From NCBI RefSeq assembly GCF_024653915.1, contig NZ_JANLGY010000012.1, forward strand, positions 1 to 60,615: 60,615 bases of DNA, written 5' to 3'. Position numbers and translations under genes: made by a program. The first letter of the stretch is position 1, and every line of letters begins with the position of its first letter. Below are positions 46,986 through 55,468 of this stretch, piece by piece. Below the pieces are notes generated by a model. That model did no database searches, was not told where the DNA came from, and saw nothing but the letters and a program-made list of their open reading frames with translations. The stretch is from Sulfuricaulis sp. GTDB taxonomy: Bacteria; Pseudomonadota; Gammaproteobacteria; Acidiferrobacterales; Sulfurifustaceae.

Positions 46986-47533
46986 CGGTTTTTCCCCGGT
47001 TGCCACAGGACGTCGCCGCGACCGGCGCGGGCATTCAGTACACGTGCCATGACAAACAACAAGTCGGAAAGACGATTCAGGTATTTCGCCGCTACGACAT
47101 TGATTTTCTCCACTTCGCTCAGGGCATGCGTGCGTCGCTCTGCGCGGCGGCAAATCGCCCGCGCCAGATGGCACGTGGCCGATGTCTGGGATCCTCCCGG
47201 TAGGATGAATTCCTTGAGTGGTGATAAGCCGGCATTCAATTGATCCAGGGTTGCTTCGAGGCGCTCGACCTGGGCTTCCGTGATGGCCGTCCGCCCCGGG
47301 ATGCTAAGTTCGCCGCCCAGATCGAAGAGTTCGTGTTGGATGTCGGTGAGAGGCGCCTGGATATCTTCCGGGACATCCTGTGTCAGCAATATGCCGATGA
47401 CGCTGTTGAGCTCATCCACCGCGCCCATGGCTTCCACACGCGGACTGGTTTTTTTCACGCGCGCGCCATCGCCCAAGCCCGTGGTGCCGTCGTCTCCCGT
47501 GCGCGTATAAATTTTGGAAAGGCGATGTCCCAT
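46982..47533 (-). CDS. cob(I)alamin adenosyltransferase, PduO type
   Basis: A 183-residue PduO/MMAB-type corrinoid adenosyltransferase using ATP. It has KIYTRTGDDGTTGLGDG near 7-23, the ATP-binding CHLARAICRRAERR, and KYLNRLSDLLFVMAR near the end. It lies downstream of btuB and tonB on the minus strand, hence behind the cobalamin riboswitch, and makes the imported corrinoid usable by CobU. The tail-to-tail overlap with btuF means the two operons end in each other. Confidence 0.93.
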   Translation of the reverse strand: MGHRLSKIYTRTGDDGTTGLGDGARVKKTSPRVEAMGAVDELNSVIGILLTQDVPEDIQAPLTDIQHELFDLGGELSIPGRTAITEAQVERLEATLDQLNAGLSPLKEFILPGGSQTSATCHLARAICRRAERRTHALSEVEKINVVAAKYLNRLSDLLFVMARVLNARAGRGDVLWQPGKNR

Positions 47534-47535
47534 GT

Positions 47536-48165
47536 TCAGTTTTCCACCAGCCGGTAGATAACGGGCAATTGCATATCCACGCCGCGGCCGTTAAGCCAGA
47601 GCGACGCTCCGGCAAGATGGCCGAGCCGGCTCAGGGAGTTTAACGCCGAATGATCCAGAACGGCATAGCCGGAGCTGCGCTCAACGCGAAGTTTATCGAG
47701 ATGTCCGTCGGATTCCACGCGCAATCTCAATAGCACGGTACCCTCCCATCCATGTTTGCGCGCCTGTGGCGGATATACCAGGTAATGCGAAAGACGGGTT
47801 TGCAATTTTCCTAGCAGTTGGTTGCGCAGTTCAGTGCTCATGGCGGCGGCCGTTTCCTGTTCCGTCTCCCGGGCGGTTTCCACGATCGATGAAGCGGGCT
47901 GGAACGCGAGGTGTGTTTCAGGGTGGATAGCGTGGAGGATATTATTTGCCTCCTGCCCGGGTGGTTGTGAAATTGATGTCTTTCCCGGCCCCGTCTGTAA
48001 AGGATGCATTGAATTCTCAATCCTTACATCCAACACACGCTGTCCGAGATCAGGCAGAGACAGGTTGCCGTCCGATTTGTCCATGCCGAGCAGAAAGATA
48101 AAATGTAGCCCGGACGACAACAGCAGAAATCGCGCCAACGAAACAGTATGAAGGGGCCGGATCAT
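47536..48165 (-). CDS. TonB-type energy transducer of the btuB operon
   Basis: A 209-residue protein with an N-terminal membrane anchor (SLARFLLLSSGLHFIFLLG), a periplasmic linker and a TonB C-terminal domain (YPPQARKHGWEGTVLLRLRV, then SSGYAVLDHSALNSL). The ATG at 48165 lies two bases after the btuB stop. The linker is short and not strongly Pro-rich compared with E. coli TonB. Its position suggests a dedicated partner for BtuB. ExbB/ExbD are not in the window. Confidence 0.85.
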   Translation of the reverse strand: MIRPLHTVSLARFLLLSSGLHFIFLLGMDKSDGNLSLPDLGQRVLDVRIENSMHPLQTGPGKTSISQPPGQEANNILHAIHPETHLAFQPASSIVETARETEQETAAAMSTELRNQLLGKLQTRLSHYLVYPPQARKHGWEGTVLLRLRVESDGHLDKLRVERSSGYAVLDHSALNSLSRLGHLAGASLWLNGRGVDMQLPVIYRLVEN

Positions 48166-48167
48166 GT

Positions 48168-50222
48168 TCAGAAATCCCTCCCCAGGGAAAATGAAAAAAA
48201 TCTTTCGGGCAGGGGATAGGCGTTGTAGATGCTTGATGAGCTGGTGCTGCGGACTCCGTAATCGAATGCTTTTCTGTTGAACAGATTGTTGACGGCCGCC
48301 TGCCATTTCCAGGCATCGATTTTTCTCATGAGCTTGATATCCACTGTCGTAATGGCCGGAATTTTCTGGAAGGTATTGGTTTGATCGTTGTCAAAGTGCT
48401 TCTCCCCGGTATAACGTGCTGCCGCTGAGACTGTCAGTTTCCGGTTTGAAGCCCAGGAATAGGCGAGACTGCCTGTATTTTGCGACACCAGCGGCACTTC
48501 ATTGCCGGCGAAGGTACCGGAGCGGAAGGTGGAGCGCGTGTAGGCGTAATCCGCTGTTACGCGCGAACTTTCCGTTATCCGTTTCTCGGCTGACACGGTC
48601 ATGCCATGGCGGCGCGTGGGGTCGAGATTTTCATTGGCGAACGTGGCAGAATTGAAGTGAATTTCATTGCGAAAATTCATGCGATAAATGCCAACCCCGA
48701 GACGCGTGTCGCCTTGAGCGTAGTCTGCGCCCAGGTCGAGACTTTCCGCCGTCTGCGGTTTCAGGGGAGAAAAGGTCTGAAGAAAGCTGTTTGAATCCGT
48801 CTGGAAGAATTCATCAATGGTGGCAAATCGTACACTGCGCCCTATCTTGCCGAAAATCGACAGTGTCTCATTGAGCCGGTGACGCAGGCCCATGTCGAGG
48901 ATGTGTTCCGTATCGGAGCTTTTGCGCTCCGGCGCGCCACTTCCAAAAGCGCCGCCAGGAGCGCCCGGATTAAAGTCATCATGGGCCTGCATTTTCACCC
49001 GCTGCCATCGACCCCCCAGTGTCAGCAGAGACCGATCGCTGATTTCGCTGGTGTCTTGTCCGTAGACGGCAAGACTTGTTTGATTCACATCCAACCGGTG
49101 AATCGGAGTGCTCGCAGTGGAGGGGTTCAATGAGCGATCGGAATCGTATTGCGAATGATAATAATCGACACCCGTGACGAGAGTTCCCGGCCGGTCAAAC
49201 AAGCGATGGCGAATTTTCAAGCGCGGTGTGAGCGAGACGGTGGCAAGGTTGGTGTCATAGTAATTGGCAAAAGCTCCGCCGAAGGCATAATCATCAAAGA
49301 ATGCTTTCTGATTTTTTTTGCGGTAACCCAGATCAATAATCAGTTCCTGATCTGCTGACAAGAAGTGGCTGTGACCCATTGTCAGGGAACCGCCATTCTG
49401 GTTGGCATAATCGCGGGGACGACTTGTTCCACGACGGTCATTGTTCAGCTCATCAACCCCGGCGCCGGGATCAACACGGCGTTCCCCGGGAAGGCGTACG
49501 CTCTGGTCGTCTGCTCCCAGTTTGAGAAACCACTCACCCCTGTCGTGGAACCAGCGCAGGTCGGTCTGGAGATTATTTTGCTTCAGTTCATTATTGCGGC
49601 GGTAGCCGTCTGCATTAATGCTGCTCACAAAGGCATTCGCCGCAAATAAATCCTGACCATGGCTGAAGGCGGCGTCCAGTCGGTGTGATTGATGAGACTC
49701 AAGGGAAGCGATAATACTGCCGGAAGTTCCACGGCGCCCCGGTTGTTTGGTGATGATGTTGATGGCGCCCCCTGCCGCCCCGTCGCCATAGAGCACTCCA
49801 CCGCCCCCACGGATGATTTCAATGCGTTCGATGCTTTCCACTGGGATAGCCGCGAAATCCACGGCAGAGAGGTCGATGTCATTCAACCGGCGGCCATCGA
49901 GCAGGATGAGCGTATTCTGAGTGGAGGCCGCACCGAAGCCACGCATGTCAACCGTGGCGCGCGCGGCATGGTTTCCATACAGGCTGCGCGTAGCAACGCC
50001 GGCTTCCAGTGCCAGCAGTTCCGGAAGCGTTGATGCCGGGCTGCGAGAGATACTTTCTGCCGTGATCACGCTTACTGATGCTGGCAAGCGTGCGTTGTCA
50101 TCCGTCATGCGAGTAGAGGTGACAATCACGGCTGGGTGTTCCAAAGTCGTGGCAGCCATCGCATAAAAGGGGAAAGTACAGATGGCGAATGAAACGTTAA
50201 GAATATAAAAAGCTGACTTCAT
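48168..50222 (-). CDS. btuB: TonB-dependent vitamin B12/corrinoid receptor BtuB
   Basis: A 684-residue outer-membrane receptor. After the signal peptide (ending YAMA) comes the TonB-box-like AVIVTS, then the plug domain (ASVSVITAESISRSPA, LILLDGRRLNDIDLS and IERIEIIRGGGGVLYGDGAAGGAINI), then a 22-strand barrel ending SFSLGRDF with C-terminal Phe. The ATG at 50222 has GGAGG six bases upstream. The long leader contains a cobalamin riboswitch (50346-50615), which identifies the substrate class. First gene of btuB-tonB-adenosyltransferase. Confidence 0.92.
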   Translation of the reverse strand: MKSAFYILNVSFAICTFPFYAMAATTLEHPAVIVTSTRMTDDNARLPASVSVITAESISRSPASTLPELLALEAGVATRSLYGNHAARATVDMRGFGAASTQNTLILLDGRRLNDIDLSAVDFAAIPVESIERIEIIRGGGGVLYGDGAAGGAINIITKQPGRRGTSGSIIASLESHQSHRLDAAFSHGQDLFAANAFVSSINADGYRRNNELKQNNLQTDLRWFHDRGEWFLKLGADDQSVRLPGERRVDPGAGVDELNNDRRGTSRPRDYANQNGGSLTMGHSHFLSADQELIIDLGYRKKNQKAFFDDYAFGGAFANYYDTNLATVSLTPRLKIRHRLFDRPGTLVTGVDYYHSQYDSDRSLNPSTASTPIHRLDVNQTSLAVYGQDTSEISDRSLLTLGGRWQRVKMQAHDDFNPGAPGGAFGSGAPERKSSDTEHILDMGLRHRLNETLSIFGKIGRSVRFATIDEFFQTDSNSFLQTFSPLKPQTAESLDLGADYAQGDTRLGVGIYRMNFRNEIHFNSATFANENLDPTRRHGMTVSAEKRITESSRVTADYAYTRSTFRSGTFAGNEVPLVSQNTGSLAYSWASNRKLTVSAAARYTGEKHFDNDQTNTFQKIPAITTVDIKLMRKIDAWKWQAAVNNLFNRKAFDYGVRSTSSSSIYNAYPLPERFFSFSLGRDF

Positions 50223-50227
50223 GAATT

Positions 50228-50280
50228 TCCTCCGCAAACCGCACGCACCCGCGCGGTGGTTGATCAGGAAGTGCGGAGGA
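50228..50280 (-). promoter_or_regulatory. SD-sequestering hairpin (riboswitch expression platform)
   Basis: On the minus strand, TCCTCCGCA (50280-50272) is an exact complement of TGCGGAGGA (50236-50228), which contains the btuB Shine-Dalgarno. An inner ACCGC/GCGGT pair can stack within the loop. Pairing would hide the ribosome site. A second GCGGAGG (50327-50321) could instead capture the anti-SD, giving two exclusive states. Confidence 0.65.
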
Positions 50281-50345
50281 TGGAAAAGCGGAATGCGAAG
50301 GCCATTGCCGCCCGGGCCGCCCTCCGCGACACCCTAATGGGTTGT

Positions 50346-50615
50346 GCTTCAGGCCGGTCTCCGGGCTCACGAGTGGAGTGACGAGAGTCACTCTTGGCGA
50401 ATCGCCTTCCCGTCGCCGTCAATTGCCTGGGCAATTTAACGATCGGACAGTGGCGGTTGATTCGCCCGAAAGAGTCCAAGGAAGGACTCTTTCAACATAC
50501 ACACTCGTTTACCGTTGCGGGGGCAGCGCCGGGATGGTTCATCGCGGAATCTCGAGGAACGCACCGGCTTCCCGTTTCATTTCCCGAAACGACAGTTACG
50601 GGAAACACCTGAAGC
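50346..50615 (-). promoter_or_regulatory. cobalamin riboswitch controlling btuB
   Basis: The minus-strand leader has the cobalamin aptamer landmarks in order: the P1 strand GCTTCAGG (50615-50608), GGGAAGCCGGTG, GCTGCCCCCGCAACGGTAA (conserved core), GCCACTGTCC (50454-50445), the B12 box AGCCCGGAGACCGGCC (50367-50352), and the closing P1 strand CCTGAAGC (50353-50346). P1 pairs perfectly over eight bases. Adenosylcobalamin binding should lower btuB-tonB-adenosyltransferase expression. The following platform hides the Shine-Dalgarno, so control is probably translational. Confidence 0.95.
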
Positions 50616-50638
50616 TGATGAACTGCAAACTCTGATGC

Positions 50639-50667
50639 ACTATAGGTAGAGGAAAGAAATGTGTCAA
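50639..50667 (-). promoter_or_regulatory. sigma-70 promoter of the btuB riboswitch operon
   Basis: The minus strand reads TTGACA (50667-50662), a 17-base spacer, then TATAGT (50644-50639): a near-consensus promoter. The start near 50632 is just upstream of the riboswitch P1 strand. From here to the lipoprotein terminator (50668-50754) nothing else is seen. Confidence 0.88.
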
Positions 50668-50754
50668 TGACTTTCAAAGATTGCCGGAAATCGTGAAACA
50701 AATCACCAGGAAAGAGAGCGATGCAAATAATTATTTTTTTCACAGCACCAGAAA

Positions 50755-50782
50755 TAAAAAAGCCGGCCCGAAGGCCGGCTTT
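50755..50782 (-). terminator. terminator of the small lipoprotein gene
   Basis: Stem GCCGGCC / GGCCGGC (50762-50779) closed by a TTCG tetraloop on the minus strand and followed by six Ts. It lies about 35 bases past the lipoprotein stop. Confidence 0.93.
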
Positions 50783-50815
50783 GAAATTTCAGATTGACAG
50801 CTAAAACTATCAGCC

Positions 50816-51007
50816 TTATTTCTTTTCCGGAGCCGCAGGGGCAGTTGGGGCAGCAGGCGCCGCCGCATCCGCCGGCTTAGCGGCATCCATCGCAGGAGCG
50901 GCCGGGGCAGTCGTGGTTGCCGGCGCCGGCACCGCTGCCTTTTTCTCACAGGCAGCAATTGCCGTCATGGACAACAGGGTGGCCAGCAGAATCGTGTACT
51001 TTTTCAT
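50816..51007 (-). CDS. small Ala/Pro-rich lipoprotein
   Basis: A 63-residue protein with a lipoprotein signal (MKKYTILLATLLSMTAIAAC, lipobox AIAAC with Cys20), then EKK and an Ala/Pro/Lys-rich low-complexity tail. It should be a lipid-anchored periplasmic peptide. No family function is recognised. Its own terminator (50755-50782) and separate position suggest a monocistronic, possibly highly expressed gene. Residues 51008-51183 upstream hold its promoter region, without a clear consensus. Confidence 0.75.
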   Translation of the reverse strand: MKKYTILLATLLSMTAIAACEKKAAVPAPATTTAPAAPAMDAAKPADAAAPAAPTAPAAPEKK

Positions 51008-51183
51008 ATAAATTACGTTTCCTTGTTGAGGTGTGGATGATTTACCGTGAATGGGAAAATGGCTGTTTAAGCTCTAAATCTTGCAGCCGGTTGCTATTTT
51101 ACTCAAATTATTAAAATTTTCATTGCTGTTATTGCATGCCAGGATTAATTGGCATGCCTGCCCAGCCAAAGGCCGGGGACTAT

Positions 51184-53547
51184 TCAGGAAGCAAGTCGCG
51201 GGGCGCCATAAAACAGCCCTTGGGCGGTATTAATCCCGATGGCTTGCAGGGCTCGTTCAGTGGCGGCGTCTTCCACGCTTTCAGCGATGGTTTTCATGCC
51301 AAAAGAGGTCGCCAGCTCGTGAATATGCGTGACAATCTTGTGATCGGATTCATTGCGCAGCATGCCGCGCACAAAAGATCCCTCAATCTTGAGGTAATCC
51401 GGGCGGAATAAGTTAAGGAAGTTATAGGTAGAGTAACCGCTGCCGAAGTCGTCGAGGGCCAGTTTGCAGCCAAGAGCACGCAGGGTCTGGATGTCCTCAT
51501 GCAGCCCGTCGCTCAAGGGGATCGTTTCACGTTCTGTGATTTCGATCGTAATCGAGCGTCCTTCGTCGCAGGCCGGTTTGAGCAGGTCACTCAGCTCCCC
51601 CACGAAGTCCTTGTCATTGAAGGAGGAAATATCCACATTCAGGAACAGGGCATATTCCGGCGGAGTCAGCTTCAGGGCCTGGGCGATGATGTGCAGATCC
51701 ACTTCTCGTGTCAGCCCCAGCTCCTCCGCCACCGTTATGAAATCCTTGGCCTGGATGACGAGGCCATCGACGCGCATGCGTGCCAGGACTTCATAGGCCA
51801 CGGGCTCGCCATTTTTGAGGTTACAGATGGGTTGGAACGCGGGATGGATGTGTCCCTGTTCGAGTGCATTTCGCAACTGGAAGCCTTGACTGAAAATAGA
51901 CATCACCGCGCGGCTGATATCCGGTGACAGTACTTCGATACGATTACGTCCGCGACGCTTGCTGTGATACAGCGCGACGTCAGCCGCGCTCACCAGGTCC
52001 TGGGCATTAGCGCCATGCGTTGGCGCTTCGGCCACGCCCATGGACGATTGGAGCTGCATGTGCCCGACCGGCAACGGAATGCGGGTTTCACTGATGCGGT
52101 CGTGCAGCTTTTGGGCAATGCGCGTGGCATTTTCAATGTCGGTATTTTTTAGCACCATGGCAAATTCATCGCCCGCGAGACGCGCGATATAGTCATTGCG
52201 TCGGACCTGTTGCTTGAGCAGTTGCGCGGTAGCACGCAGCACCTCGTCACCGAAAGGGTGGCCGTAGGTATCGTTAATGAATTTGAACCCGTCGAGATCA
52301 ATCAACAACAAACATACGGGCAAAGTCTTCGGCAGGTGGTCGGACAGGATGACTTCCAGCTGGCTGTCGAAGTGTCGTCGATTGTAGAGACCCGTCAGAG
52401 GATCGGTGACGGACAGATGATAGAGCTCGTCCTGATATTTGGTGAGCAGGTGGTTAAGCTCGACGCTCTTGGTCACATCGCCGAGCGTGCCGATGATGCC
52501 GGTGAAGTTTCCGGCCGAGTCGGTCTGGGCATCGGCGTCGAGACTCATCCACAGGCGCTTGCCGTCTGCCGAACGTAGTGAAATTTCGCGGTTTTTCTCG
52601 TGCAGGCGTGGCAGCGCCGGCGGGTCAAAATCGCGTATGGCGTCCTCGTCTACCAGAAAATCGCCGAAAGGTTTGCCGAGCGAGTCGTCCGCGGCAAAGC
52701 CGGTCAATCCTTTCCAGGCCGGATTGAGAAACACAATGCGTCCGTCGGCGTCGAGCTCAAACAGGATTTCGTGCATGCTGTTGACGAGTTTGCGCAGCCG
52801 CGTGTCGCTGTATTCGAGCAGCTCGCGTGTTTCCTCAAGGCTTTGAATGTAATGGCGCAGGGTTGCCGAGCCTTCGGTGAAGGACTGATTGAGTTCCTGG
52901 ATCTCGCGGCTCCCGGAGTCAATGAGTTTAGTGCGTGGATGCCAGTTGCCGTGGGCGAATTCGCGCGCCCATTCCATTAGCGGCCGTAGCGGCGCGGTGA
53001 AACGGGTCAACAATAGATAAACCAGCAGAAAAACCACGGCCAGCAAAACGGCGGCCAGGATAACGCCGACCATGACTACATTCCGAATGTTCTGATTGAG
53101 CGGTGCGTTGGATAATACCGCTTCGATCCGGCCAACTTTCGCGCCATTGACGATAACGTCCGAGACGAGCAGCGGTGTTGTTTTGGTGGCGTCAGAAAGT
53201 GTCCGTGCCAGCCAACTGGCCGGTTCCGTATTGCCTTCGTGTCCGTAGAGAAGTGAGCCGCCACCTCCGTCGATAATCCGAATGGAAGCGATCGCCGGGT
53301 CGTCGGCAATCTGGCTCATGTATCGGTCGAGGCCGACGATGTCGTAGCTCGCGACCATGCTGCGGATCGCCGGCTCCACCAGCACCATGAGTTTCTGCGC
53401 CAATTGCTGCTGAGTCCCGAAATGGGTCTGCGCTGCCTGACGGGCAAAGACCGCGGTGACGACGGCGGCGGTGAGCAACAGCAGGAAAGAGAAAGTGACA
53501 GCTATCCGGTTGCGCAGGGTTCGCGGCAGCCACGGCAGGCGGATCAT
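51184..53547 (-). CDS. membrane GGDEF/EAL c-di-GMP signalling protein with PAS domain
   Basis: A 787-residue inner-membrane protein: TM1 near 13-35, a periplasmic sensor to ~155, TM2 near 160-182, HAMP, PAS near 258-375, GGDEF near 385-545, then EAL to the end. The cyclase motif reads AGDEF, a tolerated variant. The phosphodiesterase signature is EVL instead of EAL, with downstream NVD, ITERE, DDFGSGYS and LKIEGSF (Glu where Asp is usual). Both activities are possible, with phosphodiesterase less certain. It may affect pilus/biofilm behaviour, since c-di-GMP commonly does, but no gene linkage shows this. Confidence 0.88.
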   Translation of the reverse strand: MIRLPWLPRTLRNRIAVTFSFLLLLTAAVVTAVFARQAAQTHFGTQQQLAQKLMVLVEPAIRSMVASYDIVGLDRYMSQIADDPAIASIRIIDGGGGSLLYGHEGNTEPASWLARTLSDATKTTPLLVSDVIVNGAKVGRIEAVLSNAPLNQNIRNVVMVGVILAAVLLAVVFLLVYLLLTRFTAPLRPLMEWAREFAHGNWHPRTKLIDSGSREIQELNQSFTEGSATLRHYIQSLEETRELLEYSDTRLRKLVNSMHEILFELDADGRIVFLNPAWKGLTGFAADDSLGKPFGDFLVDEDAIRDFDPPALPRLHEKNREISLRSADGKRLWMSLDADAQTDSAGNFTGIIGTLGDVTKSVELNHLLTKYQDELYHLSVTDPLTGLYNRRHFDSQLEVILSDHLPKTLPVCLLLIDLDGFKFINDTYGHPFGDEVLRATAQLLKQQVRRNDYIARLAGDEFAMVLKNTDIENATRIAQKLHDRISETRIPLPVGHMQLQSSMGVAEAPTHGANAQDLVSAADVALYHSKRRGRNRIEVLSPDISRAVMSIFSQGFQLRNALEQGHIHPAFQPICNLKNGEPVAYEVLARMRVDGLVIQAKDFITVAEELGLTREVDLHIIAQALKLTPPEYALFLNVDISSFNDKDFVGELSDLLKPACDEGRSITIEITERETIPLSDGLHEDIQTLRALGCKLALDDFGSGYSTYNFLNLFRPDYLKIEGSFVRGMLRNESDHKIVTHIHELATSFGMKTIAESVEDAATERALQAIGINTAQGLFYGAPRLAS

Positions 53548-53724
53548 TACCGAACCACCGGGAAAAGAGAGAGTAAAGAACCGTCAGGGAGCCAGTGCTC
53601 CCGCGGGTTTTCCGGCAGACGACTTAGCACCAAGGCATGTGTCCTATCGTTATATTAAGTGCCGCTGCGAGTGGCGGAAAGTATAACGGCCGGTCCTTGA
53701 TTAATCCACACCGCCCGACGGTCG

Positions 53725-54486
53725 TTACGCCGGCAAAAACCAGCTGGTGACATCGTCACGGATTTCGCGCAAACGGCAGTGGTACAGCCGTTCGAGATTG
53801 GGGCGATTCAGCAATTCGGACAACGGACCATGCAGACACTCGCCATTGTCGAACAGCAGCATGCCATGCGTGCCGAAGCGTAATGCCAGGTTGACGTCAT
53901 GCAGCACGAAAAGGTTGAGATGCCCCGGCCGGTGTGCACGATCCGCCAGCAAGTCCAGCATCTGAACCTGATGCCGCAGGTCGAGATGATTAATCGGCTC
54001 ATCCAGCAGGCAGATGGGCGCGTCCTGCGCCAGCAGGGTGGCGATCTCTACCCGCCGCCGCTCGCCGCCGGAGAGTGTCGCCAGTGGACGCCGGTCCAAG
54101 CCGTTCAAACCAACGGCATCCAGCGCGGCTTCAGCCGCGCGGTAATCCTCTGCGCCCTCCCATTGCCAACGATCGAGATGCGGGTAGCGACCGGTCAATA
54201 CCGTTTCAATGACTGTCGCGGGAAATCCTGACTCCATATCCTGAAACAGCACGCCGAGACGCTGTGCGCGGGTGCGGGCCGGAATCTTGTTGATCTCCCC
54301 GTTGTCGAGACTGACCGTGCCTGTCTCTGGCGCGCGCAAGCCGGCAAGCGTATGCAACAGAGTGGTTTTTCCGCTGCCGTTAGCGCCCAGCATTACCCAG
54401 TTCTCACCGGCTTCCAGACTGACATTCAGGTTGGCGCACAAGGTACGTCCGGCGATCCTCAGCGTCAGATTTTGAGCACGCAGCAT
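53725..54486 (-). CDS. btuD: cobalamin ABC transporter ATP-binding protein BtuD
   Basis: A 253-residue FecE/BtuD-type ATPase with Walker A GANGSGKTT near 34-42, Q-loop VLFQDMES, signature LSGGERRR, Walker B ICLLDEP and H-loop LHDVN. The ATG at 54486 overlaps the btuC stop by one base (TGATG). The pairing with BtuC, and BtuF in the same neighbourhood, supports cobalamin rather than iron-siderophore import, though the latter is not excluded. Confidence 0.88.
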   Translation of the reverse strand: MLRAQNLTLRIAGRTLCANLNVSLEAGENWVMLGANGSGKTTLLHTLAGLRAPETGTVSLDNGEINKIPARTRAQRLGVLFQDMESGFPATVIETVLTGRYPHLDRWQWEGAEDYRAAEAALDAVGLNGLDRRPLATLSGGERRRVEIATLLAQDAPICLLDEPINHLDLRHQVQMLDLLADRAHRPGHLNLFVLHDVNLALRFGTHGMLLFDNGECLHGPLSELLNRPNLERLYHCRLREIRDDVTSWFLPA

Positions 54487-55457
54487 CAGCGTGAGCGGAT
54501 CAGAAGAAAAAGAAAGGCTGGAACACCCAGCAAGGCGGTGATGACCCCGACAGGGAGCTGTACAGGGGCAACCCAGCTGCGCGCGATGGTATCGGCGATC
54601 GTCAGAAATCCGCCGCCGAGCAGCACACAGGCCGGCAACAGAAAGCGGTGATCCGAGCCGGCCACCAACCTTAATATATGGGGAATCACCAGGCCCACGA
54701 AACCCACGCTGCCGGCGAGCGTAACTGCCATGGCCGTCAATAGTGAAGCGACCAGGTAAATGATGTAGCGCAAGCGCGCGGGGTTTGCCCCCAGCGCGGC
54801 AGCGGTGTTCTCGCCACGTAACAGAAGATTGAGTGCCCGGGCGAACCAAAGCGAGACGGCGAGTCCGGCCAGCAGCGCCAGCAGCGCCATGGCAGGTTGC
54901 GTGGCGTAACTCAGATCGCCAATCAACCAGAAGAGCATGCCCTGTACTTGTGCCACGGGCGCCAGCGCCAATATCAGGCTGATCAGTGCGCCCCAGCCCG
55001 CCGCGACCACCACGCCGGTAAGCAGCAGTCGATTCTGTGTCCAGACAGAACCCAGGCGACTCAATCCGAAAACGATGAGCATCGACAGCAACGCGCCCAA
55101 GAAGGCATTTCCACGCACCCACCCGATGCCGAGACCACCCAGCATGGAAAGCAGCGCGGCGACGGCCGCGCCGCCCGAGATGCCGAGCACATAAGGGTCC
55201 GCGAGCGGATTGCGCAACAGCACTTGCAGTAAGGCGCCCGAAAGCGCCAGCAAGCCACCGACGGCGAAAGCCGACAGGGCGCGTGGCAGGCGCAGCTCGT
55301 GAATGACCATGTATGACATTGCGTTGTCGGAATTGCCGCGCAACGCGAGCCACAGTTCTTGCGCGCTGATATTCAGGCTGCCGTGGGATAGCGCGAACCA
55401 CAGGGCTAGTGGCGCCAGCGCCAGCAGGATCAGCATTGTCAGCAGGCGGTGGCTCAT
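54486..55457 (-). CDS. btuC: cobalamin ABC transporter permease BtuC
   Basis: A 323-residue FecCD-family permease with about ten transmembrane helices. Family motifs include LRLPRALSAFAVGGLLALSG, LLQVLLRNPLADPYVLGISGGA, and VGFVGLVIPHILRLVAGSDHR, the coupling region with the ATPase. The ATG at 55457 gives the usual length. It starts 11 bases after the HAD hydrolase stop, so HAD-btuC-btuD form an operon. Confidence 0.9.
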   Translation of the reverse strand: MSHRLLTMLILLALAPLALWFALSHGSLNISAQELWLALRGNSDNAMSYMVIHELRLPRALSAFAVGGLLALSGALLQVLLRNPLADPYVLGISGGAAVAALLSMLGGLGIGWVRGNAFLGALLSMLIVFGLSRLGSVWTQNRLLLTGVVVAAGWGALISLILALAPVAQVQGMLFWLIGDLSYATQPAMALLALLAGLAVSLWFARALNLLLRGENTAAALGANPARLRYIIYLVASLLTAMAVTLAGSVGFVGLVIPHILRLVAGSDHRFLLPACVLLGGGFLTIADTIARSWVAPVQLPVGVITALLGVPAFLFLLIRSR

Positions 55458-55468
55458 GGGCGATTCGC

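Noticed and set aside
54487-55401. Long open frame on the minus strand that continues upstream of btuD through the btuC region
   Set aside because: Its N-terminal 300 residues are Arg/Gly-rich and match no fold, while the overlapping btuC frame encodes a clear FecCD permease. Only the part from 54486 onward is BtuD.
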